A stretch of DNA of 64,000 nucleotides from Hawksworthiomyces lignivorus (taxonomy: Eukaryota > Ascomycota > Sordariomycetes > Ophiostomatales > Ophiostomataceae), in the NCBI GenBank assembly GCA_002917075.1, contig NTMA01000021.1, positions 434,001 through 498,000 on the forward strand, given 5' to 3'. Of the stretch, positions 32,549 to 44,300 are shown piece by piece. The notes beneath the pieces are model-generated. The model saw only the letters and a program-made list of their open reading frames with translations. It made no database searches and was not told the origin of the DNA. The position numbers and the translations under genes are program-made. Numbering within the stretch: position 1 is the first letter of the stretch; each line of letters begins with the position of its first letter.

Positions 32549-34528
32549 ATGGCTGACGTGTTGGTTCTCCGCGGCGCAGAGGCCCTACGCAAGGTATCCT
32601 TTCACAACAACGACCGCAAACGGTTTCGACGACGCACCCTCTCCGAGATGGCAGAGGAGTCAGGTCCCAGTGTCCTTCCAGGCGCTGCTGTTCCCTCAAT
32701 CCCTGCGGCTAGTCGGTCTGAGGACATCTTGACCGACAGCGAGGCGGCTTTTACACCCGAGGCCGGAAGCAGCGGCAGCAGCAACACCGACGCTGGTGTT
32801 GGTGCCGCAGTAGGTTCACCACAGCTTATTCCCGAGCATGCCATCGCCGAGACGCCGACGCTGGGCCCTACGACGCCAGGGCACACGACGCCCGGGCACA
32901 CGAGCCCCCGCTACCATGCCTCGCGGCACCCGTCCTTTTCGGGGAGCAGCTCCTATCAAGAGGACTGGGATATCCCGCCGCTTGACCGCCTGACGGTGCT
33001 AGACTTGCTCGACAATTTTGCCTTGCCCCAGCAGCTAGAGAAGCTGTCCAAGGGCATCTCGGCACAGACGCGGAAGCTGAAGAAGTCGCGGGACGCGCTC
33101 AAGTCCCGCAGCCAGGTCGCACGCGAGCGCATGGTGGAGGAATGGCGGCACCGCGTGCCCTCGGCGGAGGAGCAGCTGGACCGGTACCGCAAGCGCATGC
33201 GGACGAGCGTGGAGAAGCTGGGCCGGCAGTGGAACGACACCCGCGTCATCACCATGCGCGAGAAGGTGTCCTTCATCTGCGGCGTGCTCAACATCTTCAT
33301 CAGCGGTTACCTGATCGGCGGCTTGCCCCAGTACATGCACCTATGGTACACGGTCCAGATCCTGTACTTCATGCCTATCCGCTTCTACACCTACCACCGT
33401 CGCGGCTACCACTACTTTCTGGCTGATCTCTGCTACTTTGTGAATTTCCTGCTGATGCTGAGCCTCTGGGTATTTCCGAATTCGAAGCGCTTGCTCGTCT
33501 CCACTTACTGCCTGGCCTACGGCAACAACGCCGTCGCCATCGTCATGTGGAGAAACTCGCTCGTCTTTCACAGCTTCGATAAGGTCACGTCTCTGTTTAT
33601 CCATGTCATGCCATGTGCTACCCTGCATTGCGTCGTGCACCTGCTGGAGCCAGAATACGTTCGACAACGCTTTCCAGCCGTCTATGCCATCCAACATGCC
33701 GCTCCCGGCACGCCCGGGGCCTACGCCAACGTGTGGTCCATGCTGGCGTGGTCTAGTATTCCGTATGCATTCTGGCAGCTGTCGTACTACTTCTTCATCA
33801 CGGTGCGGCGTCGCGAGAAGATCGCTGCGGGCCGTCCGACATCGTTCACGTGGCTGCGGCGCTCATACAGCAAGACGTGGATCGGCAAGATCGTGCTCGC
33901 CCTGCCTCTGCCGCTGCAAGAGCCTGCGTTCATGTTCATCCAGTACAATTACGCAATCCTGACTATGCTCCCCTGCCCGATCTGGTTCAGGTACCGGTGG
34001 GCCAGCTCCGCCTTCCTCTTGGTCGTCTTCACGTGGAGCATCTACAACGGAGCGACCTACTACATCGACGTCTTCGGCAAGCGGTTCCAGAAAGAGCTGG
34101 AGGCGATGAAGCAGGAGGTGGCAAAGTGGCAGTCGAACGAGTCGCTCGGCGGGGACAGCGCGAGCGCAAGCGGCGCCGGCAACGGCCAGAGTGGCGCAAC
34201 GGACAACGGCGGCACCCTCAGCAACGTGACGAGCCCCCCGCTAGAGCCGCTGTCTGAGCAGGGCGGCGAGGACGAAGACGAGGTGTCGGGTGAGGGCGAC
34301 GAAGGCGACAACCAGACAGACCGGCAGCGGCCGAACCACAGCAGCCTCGACGCCATTCCCCTGCTGGACTCGATCGTGGACGAGAGCAGCAGCACTGGCG
34401 ACGACGTCACCGAAGACGGGTCCAAGAACCCCGGCGCAGCCTCCGCTGCAGAAGCCATGGCGACCGCCACGATGACGGGCGCGGACTGGGACGTAGGGGC
34501 CAAGGACGTGGCGCGGCGGAGGCAGTAA
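32549..34528 (+). CDS. GPC1: Glycerophosphocholine acyltransferase 1 (DUF2838 family)
   Basis: Single exon, 659 aa, ATG at 32549. The N-terminal 140 residues are Ser/Thr/Pro-rich and carry a short GHTTPGHTSP repeat. Residues about 150-235 form a charged helical region (LDLLDNFALPQQLEKLSKGI onwards). About 240-510 is a polytopic membrane domain with roughly eight hydrophobic segments. It contains conserved features of the yeast Gpc1 (YGR149W) family, including a HVMPCATLHCVVHLL segment near 350 and a basic-aromatic loop before it (RFYTYHRRGYHYF). A short coiled coil and a long acidic, Gly/Ser-rich tail follow. Gpc1 acylates glycerophosphocholine to lysophosphatidylcholine, allowing phosphatidylcholine remodelling, probably in the ER membrane. 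It is convergent with CDH1. Confidence 0.9.
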   Translation: MADVLVLRGAEALRKVSFHNNDRKRFRRRTLSEMAEESGPSVLPGAAVPSIPAASRSEDILTDSEAAFTPEAGSSGSSNTDAGVGAAVGSPQLIPEHAIAETPTLGPTTPGHTTPGHTSPRYHASRHPSFSGSSSYQEDWDIPPLDRLTVLDLLDNFALPQQLEKLSKGISAQTRKLKKSRDALKSRSQVARERMVEEWRHRVPSAEEQLDRYRKRMRTSVEKLGRQWNDTRVITMREKVSFICGVLNIFISGYLIGGLPQYMHLWYTVQILYFMPIRFYTYHRRGYHYFLADLCYFVNFLLMLSLWVFPNSKRLLVSTYCLAYGNNAVAIVMWRNSLVFHSFDKVTSLFIHVMPCATLHCVVHLLEPEYVRQRFPAVYAIQHAAPGTPGAYANVWSMLAWSSIPYAFWQLSYYFFITVRRREKIAAGRPTSFTWLRRSYSKTWIGKIVLALPLPLQEPAFMFIQYNYAILTMLPCPIWFRYRWASSAFLLVVFTWSIYNGATYYIDVFGKRFQKELEAMKQEVAKWQSNESLGGDSASASGAGNGQSGATDNGGTLSNVTSPPLEPLSEQGGEDEDEVSGEGDEGDNQTDRQRPNHSSLDAIPLLDSIVDESSSTGDDVTEDGSKNPGAASAAEAMATATMTGADWDVGAKDVARRRQ

Positions 34529-35649
34529 TTTTTTCCGCACAAGGCTGAAACATGGCGATGGTTTTTTGCGTTTTGAGCATCGCCCTTGATTTATATCGAC
34601 CACTTGTTGTTTCTCATTTCTCTCATGCTTCTTTGTTCCCGCTCCCGTTCTATCATTTGTTTTTAAACCGCTCATTTTGGTTTTCACGAAGAGGGGTGCG
34701 GGTTCGCTCACTTGCAGACGACATGAAGCAAGTTTCTATAGACTTTCTTTCGCAAAGGTATTTTGTTAGGGGAAAACGGGGACCTTATATTGTTTTTCCA
34801 TACGTCATATTTGATACCCGGAGAAGGGGCGCACACACCATCTGATACCAGCAACAAACATCACGTATTGTACGAAAGAACAACGTTTTTTATATTTCTT
34901 ACTTTTGGTTAGAATGAAGGTCACGAATGGGTTTGCTTTAGGTAGTATAATTAGTTTGTTATATTTACGGCTACTTTCACCTAGGCTGATGACTTCCAAT
35001 GAAATGAATTCAGTAGAGAAGCTGGTGATTTTGAATCTCCGCCCTACTGACTGCCTTTACTTGCTCTAGATCTACAGCATATTCACAAAAATAAAAGGCT
35101 TTGGTTCGCTTTGGTGCAGTGAATTTCATTAAAGAGGAACACAGCTGCTAGATAAAGTACCCAAAACTCGCTTTGTATTCCCATATAATAATAATGCAAA
35201 TGGCCCGCTTTCATCATGATGTTAATAATGTTTTGCTGCACGAAGGCCTTAACCCAAAAAAGGCCATAAACCCTGAAGCCTAAGAAAGACACAACCCGTA
35301 GTCTTTGTTTCCCCCCCCTTCTGTCTCTGAAACCAAAAAGCCCTTGAATGTTCATGTATGAATGCATAGAAGAAATGGTATTGTAACAAGCGTTTAAGGC
35401 GGGGGTGAGAGAAAATCGGAGAAGGGCTCGTGAAACAACGCTCTGTAATCAGGAGATGCAGCGGCACCCTTTCTTGCTTCCACTATGTATGTACAGAATA
35501 TGCATGCACAGAAATAGAGTGTTGTGTATTAATAATGTGCAGCATCTAATAAGTGACGATCCGAGTTCTGAGCTCCTCTGCATTCGTCATCTGCTCCGCG
35601 TTATGGTGGAGATGGGCAAGTGGCCGGACTTGCGAAATTGACGGCAGAA
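34529..35649. other. Convergent intergenic between GPC1 and CDH1
   Basis: AT-rich 3' flanks of convergent genes. No gene, tRNA or repeat was recognised. Confidence 0.6.
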
Positions 35650-37893
35650 TCATCGAATGACACCCCAGTCAGCAAGACGTCCACCGCCGTCGCTGTCATC
35701 ACGCGTGCCCGGTTTGCGACCAAAGACGTTCCAGAACCGCAGCGTCTCATCGCCAGCACCGGTCACGACCACACGTCCGTCTGGGCTCATAGCCAGGTAC
35801 AGCACACGGTATGTGTGACCCGTTAGGCTCACCACCTGAGTCATTGACGGATACTTCCACACGACGATCTGGTTCTGCGAGTAGCCGTGCGTCGACACGA
35901 TCTCGTTTGAATTTTTTGACCATGCGATGTTGCACACCTGGCTGCCCGTGTCGACCTCATTGATGACGGTGCCGCGCACAGTGTCGTGGAAGATGATGCG
36001 GCGGTCCGCAGTACCACCGCCAGACGCCAACAGTCCACGCTGGTGCGGTGACCACGCAATCGCTTTCACAGCAGCCGTGTGATCGGAGAACTTCCATAGT
36101 GGAGTCTCTGAGAGCTTATCCCAAACCATCAGCTTGTTGTCGTTGCCGCCGCTGGCCAGCTGGCCGTCTTCGCAGTTCCATTTAAGGCCACAGACTTCCT
36201 GCTTGTGCCCCACCAACTTCCGCAGCCACTGGTCTGGAGCCCGCACATCGCGGTGGTAGATGAGACGATCTCTGGATCCCGAGGTGAGGATATGGGTGTT
36301 CCACGCCAGCGAGCTGACACGCATGGTGTGGCCCGTCATAGTGCGTAGGCGGCGCGATTTTTCAGCATCCCAGATCTGCACCAACCCCTTACCGGTGCCG
36401 ATAGCAAGGTGTGTACCCTTTTGGATCCACGAAACGCTCGTCACCGTGTCGTCGTCCGCAAGCGTGCATAGCTTGTTGACTCGGCTCGTCTGCGCATTCC
36501 ACAGGTACACGCTTGATCCCAGGCCGACACCCAATACATTGGCGCTACCCCAATCGACGAGGTTTAGGTAAAAGTCGTCGGCAAGTTCCGGAGCGTCCAG
36601 CACCTTATAGGGGACCTTGCTTACTGCTCTAGGTTGCCGGCGGGGACTGAGAAGAATCTGTTGGCTGCCAAAGCGGACGGGTGAGAGGCTGTATATCTCG
36701 GCACGTGTGTCGAGATTTGGACCATGGCGGCTCTGCGGGGTGCGCGATGGTGTAGGATGGCCGGCGACATGGCTATACTGCCGAGGAGACATGTAAGAGA
36801 AGAGATTCTTGTGTGGCGTGGAAGGAGTCATGGAGGGGGCGCCGGCCGAGGATGAGGCGGGGTTCGTGGTGCGTGGCGGGGTGTGGGAGCGTGTGCCGTC
36901 AATGACATTAGTGACACGGGAGGAGCTAGGCAGCGTATGTTCGGGTGACAGCGAAGGCGGTGTGACCTGCGGTATGGAGTTCTCAAAAAGCTCGGCGCGC
37001 AATAGCGTTGAAAATGTGCGGTTGGCCTCCTCGGCTGCAGCAGGGACTGGTTAGCAGGTTTAAATTGTGACAATGCGAAGGCACAGGAGAAGAAAGGGTT
37101 TGGCAAGAAGTACGCACTCCTTTGGAAATGAAGGTCGCCGTGAGGTGTGCGCTTCTTCTGCTTGGATGGCGTAGCAGGTGAGCCATCCTCGTGCAGAAGA
37201 CTGAAGCTGGCCTGTAAGTCTTGCCCCGACCTTGTTGGAATGAACCTGTGCAATCACAACTGATTAGTACTCTGTCGAAGCCGGGACGGATAAGACTAAT
37301 TTTCGAGCGACTCACCGATCGCCGTTAATTCGCTGCCGTTTCCTATGAGGGCTAGCTCCTGGAGTACCCTCTCTCTGTGCAGATGGTGGTGGCACATGGT
37401 AACTCTGACGACTTAACTCACGCCGCAAGGCATGGTCAACTGCATCGGTATCCAAACCGCCCGTACTGCTACTCCTGCTGCGGCCTGCTGCGGCTGCGAC
37501 ATCATGATGGCTGCTGCTATTCCGAGCATTGACTCGTGCCAGGCGAGCCGATGCCGCTGCGCTGTTTCCGCTGCCGCTGCCGGGAGCAGAACTGCTGCCG
37601 CTTAGACTATCGACCATATTGCTATTCCGCTTGACTTCGTGAAGATGACTTCGCAGATGTGATGCTGATGCTGATGCTGATGAATGTAATGATGTGGGGG
37701 GTGGTGTAGTGGTGGCGATTCTAGAAGGTGCTGCTATGGAGGTAGGTGCCGTCGGCTGTTTAGAGGAAGAGGATGCGGCGGTGAGGGATGCCATAGGTGA
37801 GGGTTGTGGTGTTGCTCGCGCATGCGACTCTGCTGTGAGACCTGATGGACCAGAAACCGGACTGATGCCGGTTTTATCGGCATCTGGAGCCAT
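35650..37893 (-). CDS. CDH1: APC/C activator CDH1/FZR1 (fizzy-related)
   Basis: Proposed minus-strand exons are 37893-37316, 37245-37118 and 37034-35650, giving 696 aa. Intron 1 (70 nt) splits the codon that completes the C-box, and splicing yields DRFIPTR at 192-198, the APC/C-binding motif. Intron 2 (83 nt, TGCTAAC branch site) joins to a segment with SLLRAELF-like spacing (TLLRAELFEN). The C-terminal half is a seven-bladed WD40 propeller (from about residue 370), with blades such as SGSRDRLIYHRDVR, ASGGNDNKLMVWD and VVTGAGDETLRFWNVFG. The protein ends in Ile-Arg, the IR tail that docks on APC3. The long Ser-rich N-terminus is presumably a target of CDK. CDH1 directs APC/C to mitotic cyclins and other substrates in late mitosis and G1. 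Confidence 0.93.
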
Positions 37894-40800
37894 GTTGTCT
37901 CGACAAACCGGTGAACCAACTGGGTGGAGAGAAAGAAAGATGAGATATATCGGCTCGGGAAGATGTTGTACCTGTTGAAGAAAGAAGAGATGAGATGAAG
38001 CGAAGTCCTTCTATCCTGATAGACGATGAGAGCACTTGGTGGGACAATTCTCTCGACTAGATGAGCAAAACTAAAGAGAATCTTTCCCAAAGAACGCTCA
38101 CGCCATTCACCCCAATCTCGCTTTTTGTCTGTCGATGGTTCCGCCTATCTTTTTTGGTGCCAGTCGCTTGGAGCTCACTAGAGGGTTGAAGTCGTACAAA
38201 AGACTAGGAATGTGAATAAGAGATGCTTTTTGTGATTCGCAATACAAGCTCAAGTCGAGCTGGCCGACGGTAGCTGTAGGTTCAAAGAGAGAAAACGGAG
38301 AAGAGCTGTAGGTCGAAGAATGAAAGAAATTCGATCGTAGGACTTTCGTCGGCAATTTGGAGAGATCATAGGAATCTGGAGAGTGAATAGAATCGGATTA
38401 CAGACGATGGACGTCAGGAGAGAGAAGAAGAATGGATGCAGCAACTAGGATCGTCAATCGTAGGAATACGCGGAGCGGATGTGTTGTTTTGTTTTGGTAT
38501 TAGGAGGGAGAGACAAAGTGGAAAAGGGAGAAGTATGTCGTGGGATGTGTTAATTTTGGCGTTGTTATTGTTGTGTTGTGATTAGTGTCGTGGTGGAGGA
38601 ACTGGAGGTTGGGAGTGGGAAAGGAGGAAGAGGGAAAGAGGAGAGGAGGAGAAAGAGGGTAGGGATAGGCCAGGCAAAGGTCTTCTGGTGCTGCTGCTGC
38701 GGCGGCAGCGGCGACCAAGCGGTAGTGGGTTTTTGGTGGCAGTTGGTGGTAGTTTGGTGGTGGTGGTCAGGCCGTTTTTGGTGGCAGGGTGGGAAGGAGC
38801 AGAAGTAGGAACAGGGGAAGGCGCAGATGGAGGGAAAGAGGAGAACACAGAAAAGAGCAGGAACGCGAGAATGAAGGTGCGCAAGAGAGTGGGGCCTTCT
38901 GCGTTGTTGTGGAAGGACGATGGAGCACGAGCCACATGGGCCCTAATGGAGATTAGCGTGTAGAGTGTTGTGAAGGCTACCTTATTAGTCTGTATTACTC
39001 CGTATGCTTACTTTGCTCTCCTTCTGCTGTTAGCTAGTCCTTTAAGTACGGTGCAATGCCTACATAGGATAGCGAGGATAGCTACCCTAGTATAGTCAAT
39101 CAATTAACAGTTTACGGAGTAGCGAGCGGGTGATAGACAGCCCTCTCAATTGTGGAGCCGCTCCTGTGCCTTTTTCTATTGTGTTTCTGGTCTTTTCTTT
39201 TTCTTTTTCTTTTATTTTTTTTATTTTTTTGCTACTTGAACGATAGCTAGATCTTGAATTGATTCTCTGTGCAATGAATGGCCTAGACGCGCATGCCAGA
39301 CACTAGCAAGCTGGCCCACTTTGCGCGATCGCTGCTCGTCTGATACGCAGACTTGCCAGACCGTTTTGGGCCTCCCTCTTTTGCTTCGTTTTCGCTACTT
39401 TTGTTTGTTGATGTCTGAGAATGCATGCGTGTTTGTTTTTACTGCCCCTTGCCCGTTTGTTCCGTGAACAGACAGCAATATACTTGCTTCCCAACACTGC
39501 GTCTTCGATGCCAAATTGGGCTTCTCCCCCCCTATCAACTCAATGAGGCTGAAGCTTTGAATAGAGATTGCTGCTGTCGCGCAGGATCGCCCTTCCTTTT
39601 CCTCTCTTTCCGTGTGTGTACTCCGTATTACTCTGTTTTAGGCTTATATCCAAACAAGTACTGGGGCGTGTGCACTGACAAAATCCCATGTGCCATGCCC
39701 AAGCCCCTTGTCTGTGACCAAGTTGCTCCTCCTACCGTGATAGTGACCCCAGATCCAGATCGATAACAGCACCCTGCTGCTCTGCCCATATGCCTTTTTT
39801 GTGTCATTCACCGTTTTATCTGATATCGCTTTCTCTTTTAGATTTCCCAGTTTGCCGTCTACAGTGTACAATCAATCTATAGCTTGCCTCTTACCCACCT
39901 CTTTGTTTCGGTGCTCATGTGTACAGCACACCCCCCGCTAAAACGTGGCTAGGCCAGTATCAAATTCTCTTGCACAAAACTATATAATTTGTACGGTCCT
40001 CCGGTATAAGCTGGTCCACAGCAAGCTCGCTCGCGCATTCTTGCCCTGCGTTTTTTTCTTTCGTTTCTTCTTGCTACGTTGGGCCGGGTCTGTAAAGTGG
40101 TCCCTCTGGGGCCTCTGCCTCTCGCGATCTCATTTCCTTCCCTTTTGCACCAGTAAACCCCTATTGCGCGCCCGTTTGTTCGATGAAAGAGGCAAAAATA
40201 AACAATAACAAAAAGGCGCCTCTCAAGACGAGAGGGAGAACGAGAAAACCCCGAGTTTCAACTCGCTGTCTGTCTATCTGCCCTACACGCGCGTGCTGGT
40301 TGGCTACCAGTGGCCCATTGAGGCTTGCACCTTTTGCCTTGGACCCAGCCGGGCACGCGCGCGGACCTCGTCCACTTTGCCTGCGTAGCGCCATTGGCCT
40401 GCCCAATGTCTTTGTTGTGTTGTTTGATTGGCTGTCGACGCGACAAGACAAGCTTCTGGCTGTCTCCCTTCCATTTAAAAAACCACTTTACGCGTTGTTT
40501 TGATTTTCTCTATTCCCCTGACCCTGTCATGTGTCGTGTTTTGTGTCCTCGTACTCTCGCACCCCATCCTTACAAAGAAAGATACATCGCACTAGGACCA
40601 TGTCTAGCAGCAAGGCAGTTTTGTTTTCTGTGTTCTGTACTTTGCGCGCCGCAACCTTTTTAATGAATTACATACGAGACGTCATCATGAGCTTTTTTTT
40701 CTTTTTTCTCCTGAGAACATACACCTGAGAATAGAAGTTCGCCTAACATTTGAAATCCATGTACCCCCTCTCCAATTTAGTAGCCTTTATTATTTATTTA

Positions 40801-41360
40801 TGTCCTCTGCTACACACCTCGACGGTCCCTGAACAGCGAAGCGCGGCTTCATGAGATCATATTGATGATGTTGACCCAGAGCCGCAGGCCACCGTCTTTT
40901 TCTTTCCTAGATTATATACGGAAAGTGTGTCTGAAGTCTACATTTGCGAAATATACTTCTTTTTTCAAGGTCGTATATGATGGTCGTATTATGTGAGCTC
41001 ACGTTATTTTTTTTTTAACCTGCTGCAACATGAACGTAATAAATTCTATGTCTCTATTGATACATGCGTGAATGAATAAATATATAGATGCCCGTACTCT
41101 GTACTCGACTCCTATTTTTGGTGTGAAATGGACCCTTTCCTTCAGAGATCCAAGATCCTTTGATCGTACCTTTCTCCCGCTCAGCCCCTAACAGAAACAT
41201 GCCGAAAATGAAAACGAAATGAAGTGCGTCGTAGCCGTGATGAGCCATGCTCTCTATCTAATCAATAAACAACAAAAGAATGAAGGTAACTGTTTCGTAC
41301 AAAAAAATTAAGTCGGCCGGAAAAGAGGATGTAAGACCTCGTGTTGTTAAGCTCTGCACC
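37894..41360. other. 3.5-kb upstream region of CDH1, no gene seen
   Basis: The 1 kb nearest CDH1 (to about 38960) is purine-rich on the plus strand, consistent with a pyrimidine-rich CDH1 leader, and includes GGT/GGC-like repeats near 38690-38770. Three TACGGAGTA elements lie at 38996, 39113 and 39619. The remainder (about 39700-41360) holds only short unrecognised reading frames and the 3' flank of the Sec7 gene. Confidence 0.55.
38996..39627. repeat. Cluster of three TACGGAGTA elements
   Basis: Exact copies of the 9-mer or its complement at 38996-39004, 39113-39121 and 39619-39627, all upstream of CDH1. Confidence 0.75.
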
Positions 41361-44300
41361 CTACGCTTCGATAGTCTGCTTGACTGGGCCTGCGACTGCA
41401 TTCGCACCGTCTTTGAACCTCGCGTCTGCGTCAATACTCTCGTCCTTCGTCTCCGAGTGTGGAGCTGTCGACTGTGGGGTTGCTGGCGGATCCGGAGTGA
41501 AGAACTGGGCACCTGCACTAGTCGGAACACTCATGTAATCGTCGGCTTCGGCCTGTTCTGGTCCTTCGTCGTCATCCGAGTTCCCATCGTCGTCATTCGG
41601 TTCCTGTTCTCGTTTCTCTTCCTCGCCACCGCTGGCTTCGCCCACCCCTGAAAGGTATTTCTTCCTCTTCCTTTCTTTCTCGGCCGCGGTATCATCCAAA
41701 GCTTGGGAGAGCGGTGTGTTTCTGCCTTCAGAATTGCTCACCGCAGCCTCACTCTCATCGTCGTCTGAGATCAGAGCCGCCTTGCCTGTTGTGCTCGACC
41801 TGCTGGCAGCCCGCACAGAAGAATACTTCCTGTGCAGCTCCCGGAAGCTTCGAGCCGTAGCCGTACTAGCGCTCGCCGCCGACTCGCGGCGCTCTTGGTC
41901 TCGCTGATGCTGGAACATAGCTGCGCGATAGTCGCTGTTGACACCGAACAGGCTGGCATCGGCACTGTTGCTTGCATTGCTGTCGTCACCACCACTGGAC
42001 GGTCGACCGCTTGCTTCGTCATGACTGGTTGCTGAAGCAGTCAGCTGTTGCTGCTGCTGCTGCTGCTTTCTCTGGCGTAGGCGCTCGTCTGGAGGTAGGA
42101 TTGATTCAAAGTCGTTTCCAAAGTTGATGACCGACGCTTTCTTGCCGTGTACCACGAAGGAGCCGGCCCCGCGCTCGAGAACGTTCGGCTCACTGTTCGC
42201 GTCTTCTGGAGCACCGCTAGAGACGTCCCTTGTCTTTCTGCCCCGGTTGGACAGATGGCCAGCACTCTCCCTGAGAGTGCGCTGTAGGCTGCGGCGAATC
42301 TTGCTTCGGTCAATTTGAGCCGCCTGCGGTGAGTCGTGGGCCTGATGCTGCCAATTGGCATCTGACTGCGCGTTGGTGCCATCCTCGTGGCTGGTCGCTT
42401 TGCCCTTGGCAGGGCTGCTGCCGGCCAACCGGGCAGGCACAGACCCCAATAGTCCTGTTTTCTGGAGCAGATCATGTTCGTCTGCATCCACAGCATTGGG
42501 ATCATGAACTTGCGAAAGGTTCTCTCCATTTGAAGGGGCAATAGGCGTCGCAGAAAACGGCTGTCGCGGCAGGGTCTCTTGTGCAGAGCTGGAGCTTCTG
42601 ACTGCTCGAGGCGGCGTCGCTGTAATAGACGGTCCACCTGAGGACACCGCACTAGACACGGAGGCTTTCCGCAAACTTGCGTAATCCAAGTTCGTGGAAG
42701 CGACGTCTGACGAGTTGTGATGCTTATGCTGGTAGAGAGCCGCTGTAGTGGCGCTTGTGGGAGGGGTCTGGAACACATCAGACGTGGGTGAGTCAGGCGC
42801 AACGAGTGGCGCTGTCACCGCACTGCTAGAACCGATGCTGCCGCCGGCAAGAGAACCACGGTGGGTTCCCGATTGAGGGCTGCGTGGCAGTACGGTGCTT
42901 GCTGTGCTTGCTTTCGACTCTTCCCGACGAATGGGCCCCAGCTGCGCCTGGTACGGCTTATCCACAGACGAAGATGATGCAGCGCCAACGGCAATCCCTG
43001 CAGCGGCTGATGCAGCGGCAATCATGCCCGCAAAGGCAGCGCCGCTTTCTAAGGCGTGCTCAGGTCCCAGCCCAAGCCGGCTCTCTTCTTCCAAGTCCAT
43101 TTCTAAAATGTCACGGTGGCATTTGAGGCGCCAAATCTCCACACGAGTCCACTTCAGCTGTGTGTCCATGCGGGCAGCGGATATGAGCATCTGCTCCCGA
43201 GTCTTGGGTTGAATGGGTGCCATGACCTGGAGGTGCCGCGAATTGCGCAGCTGCACCTCGAGACGCTTCTCCTGCACCGCCAATTTCTCATTGGCGTCAG
43301 CTACCTTCTGGTACATGATGTCTCGACGCGCAGCCAGAATGTCTTGCGCCATCTTCTGGTCGATCCTGCTTCTCGTGATGGTGACTTCGCCACTTGGAGT
43401 TTGCACCGACTGGCTGTTGTCTGAACTCAGTCGTCGAATAGCCCGTCTGTCTTGGCCTTCATAAAATCCTCCAACAACTCCACGCATGCGGACACCCGAA
43501 GTGCGGAACGCAGCTGCATAGTTGAGTTTCGCGAGCCAGTCATTCATTTCTTCTTCATTGTCTGCCAGAAGCACTTCCTCGTAGCCTCCATGACGCACGT
43601 ACGTAAAGGCGTGCTTGTGCTTCTTGTAAGAAGAGTCGAGCAGAGCGACAGCGCCATCGGTTGACATCAGGGCATCAGGCTTAAACTCCTCCAATGGCGG
43701 TTTGAAAATAATTGGAATGCCATCGTGGCCATGCCGGATGTGAGTTTCGTATTGGTGCATCAGACTTTTGACCCAAGCCGTGTTCCGAAAGAAATACAGC
43801 TGGGCACCTGTGAGGATGGCACCCCACTCCTGCCACGGTGACCGAGTCTTCTTCTTTTTGGCGTCCTTGCGCCACAGTAAGCCGACCTTGGTGATTTTGA
43901 TGTCGACAATGCCGGGATGCGCTTCTTCTGGATTTGTGGCAGTCTTCTCTGTCATGAAAGCGTCTGGCCGCGACCGCGCCGAGACGATCTGCAAGACTCC
44001 TGTGCGGAAAAAAGTCTTCTGCAATTCCGTCATGTTGAGAGACTTTGCTGTTCCCAAATAGCTGTAAGGATCTTCGAGCTGCATCACTTCCTTGAGACTG
44101 GGCCGCAGGATGTCCAGCTTGTCGTCGATGATGAGCGTGTAAGGGTCGATGGGCTCTTTGGTGGATTTCTTTGCCAAATCCGGACTGCCATTGGGAAATA
44201 TATTTTTGCGTTTCGCCTTGTGAGCGATTATTCGCTCGCCGTTGATGTCTAAATCGTCCTCGACATGAATAAATGGGGTATAGGTGATGTTGTCGTAGAA